A stretch of DNA of 64,000 nt from Microbacterium sp. AK031 (GCF_024807145.1 NZ_JANUCA010000004.1:172114-236113); one strand, 5' to 3'. Positions 53,924 through 62,651 are shown, counted from the first letter of the stretch. Program-made: numbers and translations. Notes: generated by a model not told the origin, from the letters alone.

Positions 53924-55191
53924 AGCGGCGCTACCTCTCGTGCACCCGTGAGCTCGATTACTGACAGAACCGCATCGGGCTCGACCCCGGTCAGGCTCAA
54001 AACGGCGCCGCCTGGAGCATCATGCACCCCGAGCGAGGTGGCGCCCGCATCTGTCAGCAGCCGGGCAGAGTCGACCGAGACACCCGCCGGCAGCACCAGA
54101 TCGCCCTGCACGGGCCAATTCTCCACGAGTAGGTAAACGTGATCGCTCGAAGCAGTGCTCCAACCCCACTCGAGTGCACGGAATGGACCGCGACGTGTTT
54201 CATAGATGGACGCACCACAGCGCTGCAACCAGCCTCCGATCGCCTCGAGCTCAGCGACCTGAGCCGAAGGTACGGCACCGTGGCTATCGGGCCCCACGTT
54301 CAGAAGCACGTTTCCGCCACGCGAGACGGCCTTCGCGATCGTCACGGCAATCTCTTGCGCGCTCTTCCACTCGGTATTGTCGGTGAACCCCCACGTGCCG
54401 TTGCCGGTGACTGGGGTTTCCCAGTCACCCGCTGGTTCGTCGGGCATCTCGTTGTCTCGCGTTTGACCGTAGTCCCCCAGTCCGTTGCCGACGCGTCCGT
54501 TGACGAGACAGTAGGGCTGCAGCTTGTGTACGTGCTCGACGAGATCGCGGCTCTGCTGCGCGGTGATCCCTTGGGGCGTATCGAACCAGATCAGCGCGAT
54601 CTCACCGTAGCCAGTGAGTAGCTCCGTCAGTTGGGGCTTCACGTACTCCTGCAGATAACCCTCGAAGTCTTTTGTTTCGGGATCGAAATCCCAGTCGTTG
54701 CCCGCGGCATCCGGATGCGTCCAATCCTGGGTTTGTGAGTAGTACAGACCGAACTTGACGCCGCGCTCACGACACGCCTGTGAGATCTCCCCGACGATGT
54801 CACGCCCGAGGGGCGCTTCAACCGTTGAACTGAAAGTTGTCAGTTCGGTGTTCCACAAGCAAAAGCCGTCGTGATGCTTCGCAGTGAGAACCAAGTAGCG
54901 CTGCCCCGCACGCACGGCCAGGTCGACGAGCTCCGTTGCGTCGAAGTCGTTCGGGTCGAAAGAAGCGGCCAGTTGCTTGTATTCTTCGGCGGGAATCTTC
55001 ATGTCGTGCATGATCCACTCCCCCATGTGGGGTGTGGGTTTTCCGTTCCAGTGCCCGGCGGGAATCGCGTAGACGCCCCAGTGCACGAACATCCCGAACC
55101 GGGCCTCGCGGAACCACCCCAGGGCGGGATTGCCCTGTGATTGCGGGTCCTGCGCGAAGGTGATCTGTCCAACATCTGGGATCTCGGTCAT
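53920..55191 (-). CDS. Alpha-L-fucosidase (glycoside hydrolase family 29)
   Basis: The 423-residue GH29 enzyme begins its fold with WFREARFGMFVHWGVYAIP. Other signatures are EWIMHDMKIP, the LTAKHHDGFCLW active-site strand, and the nucleophile Asp at about 204 in EIALIWFDTPQG. A short beta-sandwich follows. No signal peptide is present. ATG 55191 has GAGGAC upstream; GTG 55245 with GGAGGG is an alternative that adds 18 residues. Some GH29 enzymes act on other 6-deoxy sugars, so fucose specificity is likely but not certain. Confidence 0.9.
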   Translation of the reverse strand: MTEIPDVGQITFAQDPQSQGNPALGWFREARFGMFVHWGVYAIPAGHWNGKPTPHMGEWIMHDMKIPAEEYKQLAASFDPNDFDATELVDLAVRAGQRYLVLTAKHHDGFCLWNTELTTFSSTVEAPLGRDIVGEISQACRERGVKFGLYYSQTQDWTHPDAAGNDWDFDPETKDFEGYLQEYVKPQLTELLTGYGEIALIWFDTPQGITAQQSRDLVEHVHKLQPYCLVNGRVGNGLGDYGQTRDNEMPDEPAGDWETPVTGNGTWGFTDNTEWKSAQEIAVTIAKAVSRGGNVLLNVGPDSHGAVPSAQVAELEAIGGWLQRCGASIYETRRGPFRALEWGWSTASSDHVYLLVENWPVQGDLVLPAGVSVDSARLLTDAGATSLGVHDAPGGAVLSLTGVEPDAVLSVIELTGAREVAPL

Positions 55192-55249
55192 AGGGGTGTC
55201 CTCACTTTGGGGGCGATTAGTCTTGGTCAAAATTTCGGCATTCACGGAT

Positions 55250-56725
55250 TCACCCTCCAAACGGCGCAAAGTGTGCGTCGCTGGTGGGCGCCAGGTCAGA
55301 CGCGGAAAAGTACAGCGGCACCGGACGAGCATCTTCTGTGTTGATCGACCAATCCAGCAGCTGGTGCCGCATGTCTGCGATAACTTCTGAGAAGTCGGGA
55401 TCGGCAGCCAGATTGTGCAGCTCAAACGGGTCCACTGCCAGGTCGTATAGCTCGTCGATCGGATCGAGCGGGTCGTAGATGTACTTCCACCGACTCGTGC
55501 GCACCATCTTTGGGCGACCTTCAGCCTCTGCCGCGCGCAAAAGTGGCCGAAGCGTGACGGGCAGAGCGCCTGCCGCATCAACGCCGGTGTGGTAAGTCAT
55601 CGGTGTGGCCCCGGCACCGTACTCGGCAAAGACCGCGCTCCTCGGCTGCGTTGCGAGCTCAAGTCCTGGCAGATTCCGCCCTCTGCTCTCTTCGATCGTC
55701 TCCATTCCTGCCAAACGCGCAAGCGTCGGCATCACGTCGATCAAGCTCACGGGGTCATCCACTACGGTTCCGGCGCCAGCAGCGCCTGGAACGCTGATCA
55801 ACAATGGAATCCGCGTGAGCGCATCGACAAGCGAATTGCATTTGACCATCAGTCCTCGCTCACCACCGAAATCACCGTGGTCCGATACGAAGACGACGAT
55901 CGTGTCGCGATGCCGCCCGAACCGCTCGAGAGTGTCGAGAACACGCCCCACACAAGAATCAACGAAGCTGATCATGGCGTAGTACATCGCGACTGCCTCG
56001 CGCAACGCGCGGTCATCGATACCAGCGAAGCCGCACAACTCACGATAGAGCCGTCGACGCACTGGCTCGTCGGCTGCTTCTGTCGCTTCCCAGGCGGGGA
56101 TCTGAATCTCGTCCGGGTCATACATCGAGGCGAACGGTTCGGGAGCATGATACGGCTCATGCGGCTCAGGCAACGACATCCAAAGCAAGAACGGCTCCGT
56201 CGTGGACTCAATGAATCGGCAGGACTCTTCGGTCACACGCGCCGCTGGGCAGTCTCCGGCTGCGAGGGGAGCTGTCCGCGCTTCCCAGAGCTGGGAATAG
56301 TTCGCGTCACTCATCCACCGCCGGAACCTCGTGTCGCGTTCATCGCCGCCGTCCGTGCGGCCGGTATGACTGAAGTCTTTGTAGACATCGAATAGTCGAA
56401 GGTCGTCTGCGCCGAAACAGTGATTCTTGCCCAGTAGCGCAAGGTTGTAGCCAGCGCGATGGAACGCACGCAAGTAGTTGTCTCGGTCGCGCGGAGCTGT
56501 CAGTTCGTTCGTTCGCACACCGTGATTGTGCGGATACGCGCCCGTCCATAGCGATACTCGGGAGGGGGTGCAGAGGGGGTGCGGCGTGAACGCCAGGTCA
56601 TACCGAACTCCTTGATCAGCAAGACGATCGAGAGACGGCGCGAGCACATACGGGTTGCCATACTGAGGCAATGCTGTCGCCTTGAGCTGATCGGCCATGA
56701 TCACAACCACATTCGGTCTCGACAT
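55250..56725 (-). CDS. Sulfatase 3 (S1 family, choline-sulfatase/IDS-like subgroup)
   Basis: The 491-residue sulfatase has the formylglycine motif CTPSR at Cys52 (HPLCTPSRVSLWTGAYPHNHG) and ADQ rather than ADD at the first metal site, as in the choline-sulfatase-like branch. SDHGDFGGERGLMVK forms the late metal site. It begins 2 bases after the upstream sulfatase stop, within a five-gene overlapping run. No signal peptide. Confidence 0.92.
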   Translation of the reverse strand: MSRPNVVVIMADQLKATALPQYGNPYVLAPSLDRLADQGVRYDLAFTPHPLCTPSRVSLWTGAYPHNHGVRTNELTAPRDRDNYLRAFHRAGYNLALLGKNHCFGADDLRLFDVYKDFSHTGRTDGGDERDTRFRRWMSDANYSQLWEARTAPLAAGDCPAARVTEESCRFIESTTEPFLLWMSLPEPHEPYHAPEPFASMYDPDEIQIPAWEATEAADEPVRRRLYRELCGFAGIDDRALREAVAMYYAMISFVDSCVGRVLDTLERFGRHRDTIVVFVSDHGDFGGERGLMVKCNSLVDALTRIPLLISVPGAAGAGTVVDDPVSLIDVMPTLARLAGMETIEESRGRNLPGLELATQPRSAVFAEYGAGATPMTYHTGVDAAGALPVTLRPLLRAAEAEGRPKMVRTSRWKYIYDPLDPIDELYDLAVDPFELHNLAADPDFSEVIADMRHQLLDWSINTEDARPVPLYFSASDLAPTSDAHFAPFGG

Positions 56726-56727
56726 GA

Positions 56728-58128
56728 TCAGCTCACCTCCGAAGTGCACGCGTCGTTGACGGCAAACGCGCGCGTGATGTCAAGGTCGTCGTCGATGCTG
56801 AGTTGCCAACGTTCGATCTCATGCCGTAGCTCGTCTATCAGTTCTTTGTGCGCAACATCGCCGCTGAGGTCGTCGGTTTCCCACGGGTCAGCTGTCAGGT
56901 CAAACAGCTGAAAGCGAGACTGCTCGGGGTAGGCAATTAGCTTGTGCGAGCGCGTTCGCACCATCCGCTGGAGGTGTCGATACGCACCGAAGATGCTGGT
57001 ATGTACCGAGTCAGCCGCACGGGACATGAGTGGGACTAGCGACGGAAACTCCACCGATTGCGGCGAGGGAACCTCAAGCAAATCGCAGACCGTCGGAAAT
57101 ATGCTGCTCTGATACACGAGAGCATCGAGGGTCTCACCCGTTGGAACGCCCGCACCCGCGAAAATGAGCGGCACCCTGACGGAATGGTCGTACTGATTCT
57201 GCTTTCCCATTAGTCCGTGCTCGCCGACCGCGAGGCCGTGGTCGCTTGAGAACACGATGATGGTGTCTTCTGTGAGTCCCCGCGCATCCACCGCTTCGAG
57301 GACGCGACCGATCTGCTGGTCGGCGTGGGTGAGAATCGCGTAATACTCGGAGCGGTGCAACCGGACTGCCTCTTCAGTGCGCGGGAAGGGCGCAAGTTGC
57401 TCGTCCCGAATCAGCGCGTCGCCCTGATCAAATGGATGCTGCGGCTGAAAGTTCGGCGGAACTTCGATGTCGTCGATGGGATAGAGGTCAAGGAACTCGG
57501 GATAGGTCTGCCGAGGGTCGTGCGGCGCGTGATACGCCAGGTGCAAGAAGAATGGCTGGTCTTCCGTTGCCGCATGCTCGATGAAATCGACAGCTGCGTT
57601 CGTCCATAGTTCACTGCTGTGCACGACCACGCCGTCGGCCTGCATCCAATGGCGCCCTTGACTAGTGTCGTCAGGTCGCCACGGGTTTCCCTCTGAAGGC
57701 CTTCTGTAAACGGGGTTATCCGGGCTGAACCCGTCGGCGTTAATGCCTCCGGCCCACGGTCCCACTTGGTCGTAGCTTCGATCGAGTGAGTTCCGACCGT
57801 TGTGCCATTTACCGGTGAAGAACGTCCGGTAGCCGCACTGACTGAGATGCTGACCGAGCAGCGAAGACTCTTCGAGCCGGTCGTGCGCGTGAAAGAGGCT
57901 CATCCCGGTGATAAGCATTGCCCGCGATGCCACGCACACCGCGGGCACCCATGAGCCCTGATTGAACGCGTGCGTGAAGGTGGTTCCACGACTGATGAGG
58001 GCATCGAGATTCGGCGTGTGGATTTCTGGATTATTGAGCGATCCGATCGTTCGGAACGCTTGATCATCCATGAATATCAAGACAACGTTGGGCCTGCGCA
58101 CGCTCGGCTGCTTCGCACCGTTGGGCAT
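56728..58128 (-). CDS. Sulfatase 4 (S1 family, C-x-A-x-R motif)
   Basis: The 466-residue sulfatase has a variant formylglycine site CVASR at Cys65 (VCVASRAMLITGM), still fitting C-x-(P/A)-x-R. DDQ lies at the first metal site, and SSDHGLAVGEHGLMGKQ at the second. ATG 58128 follows AGAGGA and leaves about 130 bases for the divergent promoters; a GTG at 58233 would leave only 28 bases. It is the first gene of the sulfatase-fucosidase run. Confidence 0.9.
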   Translation of the reverse strand: MPNGAKQPSVRRPNVVLIFMDDQAFRTIGSLNNPEIHTPNLDALISRGTTFTHAFNQGSWVPAVCVASRAMLITGMSLFHAHDRLEESSLLGQHLSQCGYRTFFTGKWHNGRNSLDRSYDQVGPWAGGINADGFSPDNPVYRRPSEGNPWRPDDTSQGRHWMQADGVVVHSSELWTNAAVDFIEHAATEDQPFFLHLAYHAPHDPRQTYPEFLDLYPIDDIEVPPNFQPQHPFDQGDALIRDEQLAPFPRTEEAVRLHRSEYYAILTHADQQIGRVLEAVDARGLTEDTIIVFSSDHGLAVGEHGLMGKQNQYDHSVRVPLIFAGAGVPTGETLDALVYQSSIFPTVCDLLEVPSPQSVEFPSLVPLMSRAADSVHTSIFGAYRHLQRMVRTRSHKLIAYPEQSRFQLFDLTADPWETDDLSGDVAHKELIDELRHEIERWQLSIDDDLDITRAFAVNDACTSEVS

Positions 58129-58261
58129 CAGGATCAGTCCTCTCGCAGCGAGCGGCATCGCGCCTGCCGGGTTGATTGCGACAATCTTTGTCTTCAGTAG
58201 GTTGCCCAATCTAAACCGATAGATCAATCCCACTCAACTTCTAATTCGATAAAGTGTACTT

Positions 58262-59191
58262 ATGGACCTTCGACAGATGCGCGCCTTCGTGGCACTCGCC
58301 GACAATCTGCACTTCGGTAGAGCGGCCGAGTCTCTAGGTGTTTCGCAACCCGCTCTGAGCCAGTTGCTGTCGAAGCTCGAGGCCGAGATGGGTGCCGAAC
58401 TTGTCGTGCGCACGAGCCGCGAGGTGAGCCTTTCCCCCGTCGGAGAGCTGTTCTTGGAAGGTTGTCGTCGGACACTCTCAGAGGCTCTACGCGCTGAAGA
58501 GATCGTGCGTGACGCACCCCTCGGAATCAACGCTCATCTGGTCATCGGCACGCTGGGCGCAGGGGCCAACGGCCCGTTGCCCGAGATGATCTCAGGTTTC
58601 CGCGCAACAACCCAGGGACTCGTCGTGGAACTGCACCATCACTCCAACAGCGCCACCCTTGAGCGAGAGATTCTCGCCGGCTCCCTAGACCTCGGAGTTG
58701 TTCGGTCAATAAGCAATGAGCAACTCGTCGCCTCTCGCAGGTTGTTGGACGAACAGTTCGTCGTCTACCTGCCTGACTCCCATCCGCTCGCGGCCCGAGA
58801 GCGCGTTCGTCTTCACGAATTGGCAGCGGAAGACTTCATTCTCTGGCCGCGCTACCACGGCCCCTCTTATTACGACCTCATCATCTCGGGGTGCCAGCGG
58901 GCTGGCTTTACCCCCCGCATCACCGGCTACGGAACCTCGCTTGAGTCACAGTTGGCTCTCGTTGCCGCCGGAATTGGTGTCACACTGCAGGCCGAGAGCA
59001 ACAGCTCAATCATTCGTGCCGGAGTGCGCTGCATCCCTCTTGCCGCCGATCTCGATGCGACACTCTGGCTCGCGTATCGCCGCTGGCACAGGCCGCCCAT
59101 CGTCGATCGTTTCCTTGCGGATTCACCAACTGTTGAACAGCGAATTCGCCAGTGGGGCAGCCACGCGTCAACTCAGGGCGCGGGCTTATAG
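58262..59191 (+). CDS. LysR-family transcriptional regulator
   Basis: The 309-residue protein has an N-terminal LysR winged helix (MRAFVALADNLHFGRAAESL, then SQPALSQLLSKLE) and an effector-binding periplasmic-binding-like domain. It is transcribed divergently from the sulfatase-fucosidase operon, the classic arrangement for a LysR activator of that operon. The region between contains AT-rich imperfect repeats, but no single operator could be assigned. Confidence 0.92.
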   Translation: MDLRQMRAFVALADNLHFGRAAESLGVSQPALSQLLSKLEAEMGAELVVRTSREVSLSPVGELFLEGCRRTLSEALRAEEIVRDAPLGINAHLVIGTLGAGANGPLPEMISGFRATTQGLVVELHHHSNSATLEREILAGSLDLGVVRSISNEQLVASRRLLDEQFVVYLPDSHPLAARERVRLHELAAEDFILWPRYHGPSYYDLIISGCQRAGFTPRITGYGTSLESQLALVAAGIGVTLQAESNSSIIRAGVRCIPLAADLDATLWLAYRRWHRPPIVDRFLADSPTVEQRIRQWGSHASTQGAGL

Positions 59192-59254
59192 CCGCGCACC
59201 CAGTGACCGCATCGTCACCCTGGCGCACATCGGAAAACGCGAAACGCAGCCGGG

Positions 59255-59359
59255 GTCTATGCCGGCAACTATGTGCTCTTGGGCAATGGTCGAGATTTCC
59301 GGCCGGTCGGGGACACCTATCGCCTCACCCACACCCGACGACTCACCGACCCGGTCTGA
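59255..59359 (+). other. Orphan frame between lysR and trpS, possibly a gene remnant
   Basis: A frame without a start codon reads VYAGNYVLLGNGRDFRPVGD and stops at RRLTDPV. It looks protein-like but is only 34 residues long and matches nothing I recognise. It may be the tail of a lost gene. Confidence 0.25.
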
Positions 59360-59367
59360 CCCGAAAC

Positions 59368-60407
59368 TTAGTAGATCGTCCCCATCGCTTCGCGCACCTG
59401 TGCCAGGGTTGCCTCCGCCGAAGTGTTCGCAGCCGCATTGCCGTGGCGAAGAATCGCACGCACGAGATCCTCGTCCGCGGCGAAGGCTTGCGCCTCACGC
59501 GCAACGGTTCCAAGAAGTCGTTCACGGCTGTCGCTGTCATGGCTTTCAGGGCGTTACTGCCGCCATCACCGATCTCGTCGGCTAACTCGGTGGGCTCGAC
59601 ACCGAGGCACAGCGCGGCCGTCGACAACAGCGCGGAGACGCCAGGCCTGCCCTCGGGATCGAAACTGATCCGCCGGTCCTGATCGGTCCGAGTCTGACGA
59701 ATCACCGCAACTGTCTCGTCCGGTGTCATCGATAACGCGATCGCGTTCCCGTAGCTCTTCGACATCTTCCGACCGTCCAAGCCTGGAACCTCGGGCGTCG
59801 ACGTGAGCAACGCATCCGGAACGGGGAAGACATCCCCATACCGCTCGTTGAACCGTCGGGCGATCACGCGAGTCATCTCCACATGCGGGAGGTTGTCCTT
59901 GCCGACGGGCACGAGATTGCCTTTGCAGAACAGAATGTCGGCCGCCTGGTGTACCGGATAGGTCAAGAGCAACCCGCTCAACGCGCGCCCGGACGCCGCG
60001 AGTTCCACTTTGACGGTCGGATTGCGATGCAGTTCGGCCTCGGAGACCAAGCTCAGGAACGGCAGCATCAACTGATTCAGCGCCGGCACTGACGAGTGGG
60101 TAAAAATGGTCGTCCGTTCTGGGTCGATGCCTGCGGCGAGATAGTCGAGCACAGCACTATAGACGTTCTCGCGAACGTGAATCATCGTGTCTCGGTCGGT
60201 GATGACCTGATAGTCAGCGAGCACGAGGAACATCTCGACACCGGCCTGCTGCAGACGCACCCGTTCCCTGATGGTGCCAAAGTAGTGGCCCAGATGCAGC
60301 GGCCCGGTCGGCCGTTCACCCGTGAGGACTCGAAACTGTTCGGGGTGCTCGGCCACGAGTGCCGCGACCTCTGCCGAGCGTTGCGCAGTTGCGATGAAGG
60401 ACTCCAT
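59368..60407 (-). pseudogene. trpS: Second tryptophanyl-tRNA synthetase, frameshifted near the C-terminus
   Basis: Class I synthetase with the HIGH-like PTGPLHLGHYFG (residues 33-44) and KMSKS (214-218) motifs. The frame is intact to NDFLEPLR at about residue 303. There a one-base loss near 59498 diverts it; the correct continuation (REAQAFAADEDLVRAILRHG to MGTIY, stop at 59368) is fully preserved in the next frame. As read, the last 43 residues are replaced by about 52 unrelated ones. It belongs to the inducible second TrpRS type known from actinomycetes (indolmycin resistance in Streptomyces). The mRNA leader carries a Trp attenuator. Confidence 0.85.
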
Positions 60408-60413
60408 TTGTGT

Positions 60414-60430
60414 CTCCCGATGATTGGGAG
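60414..60430 (-). promoter_or_regulatory. Hairpin sequestering the trpS ribosome site
   Basis: CTCCC pairs with GGGAG (loop AATCATC). GGGAG is the trpS Shine-Dalgarno, 6 bases before the ATG, so the stem would block initiation. Confidence 0.55.
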
Positions 60431-60453
60431 CTACACGGAGTACTCGGGCCGTT

Positions 60454-60507
60454 CCACGAGCTGCCGTGCAGCCCGTGGACATACTTCAACCGGCTGCTAT
60501 CGCAGCC
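60454..60507 (-). promoter_or_regulatory. Attenuator stem-loops between trpL and trpS
   Basis: A strong hairpin at 60454-60478 (arms CCACGGGCTGC / GCAGCTCGTGG, one mismatch) follows a 6-bp perfect hairpin across the leader stop (60492-60507). The segment 60483-60492 can instead pair over 10 bp with leader bases 60522-60531. These are mutually exclusive folds, as in ribosome-mediated attenuation. Confidence 0.6.
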
Positions 60508-60535
60508 ACCACCAAGCGGAACGGTTGAAGTTCAT
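60497..60535 (-). CDS. trpL: Trp leader peptide MNFNRSAWWWLR
   Basis: A 12-residue frame with three consecutive Trp codons near its end, 89 bases upstream of the second trpS on the same strand. A ribosome stalled at the Trp codons for lack of Trp-tRNA would sit on leader bases that otherwise pair with 60483-60492, changing the downstream fold. The ATG lacks a strong ribosome site. Confidence 0.75.
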   Translation of the reverse strand: MNFNRSAWWWLR

Positions 60536-60687
60536 GAACGAGATACTACCGCAGCCCGGAACCAAGACCAGAACACACAGAGCCATTCCGCCTTCCAGGT
60601 ATTCCGCAAGCGGAGCGGACTCAGGCGCGACGCGAATCGATAGCTAGCGAGGGCCTTGCGGCAGTGGCACCTGTCCCGCACAATGGG

Positions 60688-60704
60688 ATACCCCCCTACG
60701 GTAC
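60688..60704 (+). promoter_or_regulatory. CsoR-like operator upstream of the APC permease
   Basis: ATACCCCCCTACGGTAC resembles the ATACCCCCCTAGGGTAT type of copper-sensing CsoR/RicR operators, with the left half perfect and the right half imperfect. It ends 51 bases before the permease start. No CsoR gene is in the window. Confidence 0.35.
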
Positions 60705-60754
60705 CTAGTAGCGGCCTAGCGGAAACTACTTGATAACTAGTGAAGGAGCACAGC

Positions 60755-62041
60755 GTGGCCGACAACGACGAGAAGATCTCATTGGCGGGATCAATCTCAC
60801 TCGGCACGGGAGTGATGATCGGCGCCGGGATCTTCGCCCTCGTCGGGCAGGTCGCGGGGTTCGCAGGCGACTGGTTCCCGATGGCATTTCTGGCCGGCGC
60901 CGGCGTGGCAGCGGCGAGCTCGTACGCGTATGCGCGCTATTCGAGCGTCAATCCGTCTGCGGGCGGAATAGCGATGTTATTGAAGGATGCATACGGCTCA
61001 GGTGTTGTCGCGGGTTCCTTCACACTCTTTATGTACGTCTCGATGGTGACCGCGGAGAGTTTGTTGGCTCGCACGTTCGGCACGTATCTTTTGCGACCAT
61101 TCGGATTGCAAGACTCAGTTGCGCTGGTACCGATTCTCGGCGTCGTTGCGATCGCCGCGGCGGCTATCGTGAACCTCGTCGGAAACTCCCTTGTCGAGAA
61201 ATCGGCAATGAGCACGGCCATCGTCAAGATCATCGGCATTGCAGTCCTCGCCATCGCGGGCCTGGCCGCGGCCGCTGTGGCGGGCGACGGCATCTTCGCG
61301 AAGTCCTCTGGCAATCCAGTAGATCCGTTCGGATTCCTTGCTGGTATCGCCTTGTGTGTGCTGGCATACAAAGGGTTCACGACCATCACCAATCAGGGTG
61401 ACGATATCCGTGATGCCAAGCAGAACATCGCCCGCTCGATCATCATCTCGCTCGCCATATGCGCAGCGCTCTACCTGCTCATCACCCTGTCCGTCGCCGC
61501 GAGCATCGGCGCTGAAGGCGCCGCCAACGCCCGCGACTACGCCCTCGCCGAAGCAGCCGAACCTCTCTTCGGTGCATGGGGTGTGGGGCTCACCGTGGTC
61601 ATCGTCGTCGTCGCAACACTCTCGGGATTGCTCGCGAGCCTGTTTTCGGTGTCGCGGTTGTACGGGATGCTGCAAGACATGGGCCAGGCCCCATCACTGC
61701 CGAAGAAAGTCACACATCAACCGCTGCTCATCACGGCCGGTCTCGCCATCATGGTCACCGCACTGCTGGACTTGAGCCAGATTGCCTCCATGGGCGTGAT
61801 CCTCTACCTCACCATGGACATCGCCGTGCAGTGGGGAGTTATCGCTCGTCTACGCGAAAAAATCCACGCGAAATGGCTACTACCCGCGTTGACCATCGCA
61901 TCCGACATAGCCATCCTGGTGCCCTTTACGGTGCTCAAGGCCCACTCAAGCCTCCCAACGGTCATCGTCGCCGCCTGCGTCGCCGCGGCAATCTTCGGGG
62001 CGCAAGCAATTGTGGTCGCCCGCCGCGATCGCGCAACCTGA
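60755..62041 (+). CDS. APC-superfamily amino-acid permease
   Basis: The 428-residue permease starts GTG (VADNDEKISL) 6 bases after AAGGAG. The first helix has the APC motif GTGVMIGAGIFALVGQ. About 12 helices follow, with AYKGFTTITNQGDDI in the helix 6 region. The substrate is unknown. It is divergent from the Trp leader and trpS, so tryptophan or an analogue would be a natural guess but is not shown by sequence. Confidence 0.87.
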   Translation: MADNDEKISLAGSISLGTGVMIGAGIFALVGQVAGFAGDWFPMAFLAGAGVAAASSYAYARYSSVNPSAGGIAMLLKDAYGSGVVAGSFTLFMYVSMVTAESLLARTFGTYLLRPFGLQDSVALVPILGVVAIAAAAIVNLVGNSLVEKSAMSTAIVKIIGIAVLAIAGLAAAAVAGDGIFAKSSGNPVDPFGFLAGIALCVLAYKGFTTITNQGDDIRDAKQNIARSIIISLAICAALYLLITLSVAASIGAEGAANARDYALAEAAEPLFGAWGVGLTVVIVVVATLSGLLASLFSVSRLYGMLQDMGQAPSLPKKVTHQPLLITAGLAIMVTALLDLSQIASMGVILYLTMDIAVQWGVIARLREKIHAKWLLPALTIASDIAILVPFTVLKAHSSLPTVIVAACVAAAIFGAQAIVVARRDRAT

Positions 62042-62141
62042 TACTGCAAGCTGAAGCATTGGTCGCACATCTGTGCAAATCACGGCAGGAGATGAATGAG
62101 TTGGTGCGCCCAACGCAGGCTACAGGCGCGGTCACACAGGC

Positions 62142-62458
62142 CTAAATCTCCCCCAGCACCTGATGCAGTCGCATCACCATTTCGGTGACCTGCGCGTCGT
62201 CGACCATGTATCGAATCCGGTGGCCGCGGATCGCAACGTCACGCTGGGGTCAGCGATGCTGAGCCCAGCATCCATCAGCCTCTCGATGCCGTTCGCGACG
62301 GTCATCTTGGGGACTTCGAGAGCCTCGGCGATCTCTGCCCGCGTGAGGCCGGGGTTCTTCCGCAGGTGGCCGATGAGGGACGCCTGCATCATGTTCGCGA
62401 GGGTCTCAATGGGGTCCTCCACATAGCCACTGTTTACGGGACGGGCATATCGAGGCAC
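62142..62458 (-). pseudogene. Winged-helix regulator, frameshifted
   Basis: The N-terminal frame has a MarR/ArsR-like helix-turn-helix (PGLTRAEIAEALEVPKMTVA, then NGIERLMDAGL). After ADP the reading frame is lost. The next frame continues IRGHRIRYMVDDAQVTEMVM to VLGEI and a stop at 62142. Restoring one C in a run (GACCCC) rejoins them. Such small regulators are common beside integrases in actinobacterial islands. Confidence 0.65.
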
Positions 62459-62528
62459 CAGCCCGATGGCATCGGAAACTACTCCAGCATCGATAAGAGT
62501 GCGCCACCGTACAAGGGTGAAATCAGCA

Positions 62529-62568
62529 AGGGTGTTGCACCCCTCAACAAAAGAAGGTGCACCACCCT
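62529..62568. repeat. Inverted repeat near the right island end
   Basis: AGGGTGTTGCACC and GGTGCACCACCCT form a 13-bp stem with one mismatch and a 14-base loop, followed by the 15-mer shared with the left end. Possibly part of the original attachment region. Confidence 0.5.
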
Positions 62569-62651
62569 GACATTTCGGGGGACACCTGGGGGGACACTTG
62601 GCTCAATTGGAATGCAATTCCGCAGCCATGCCCCTAATAGGATCAACGCAG

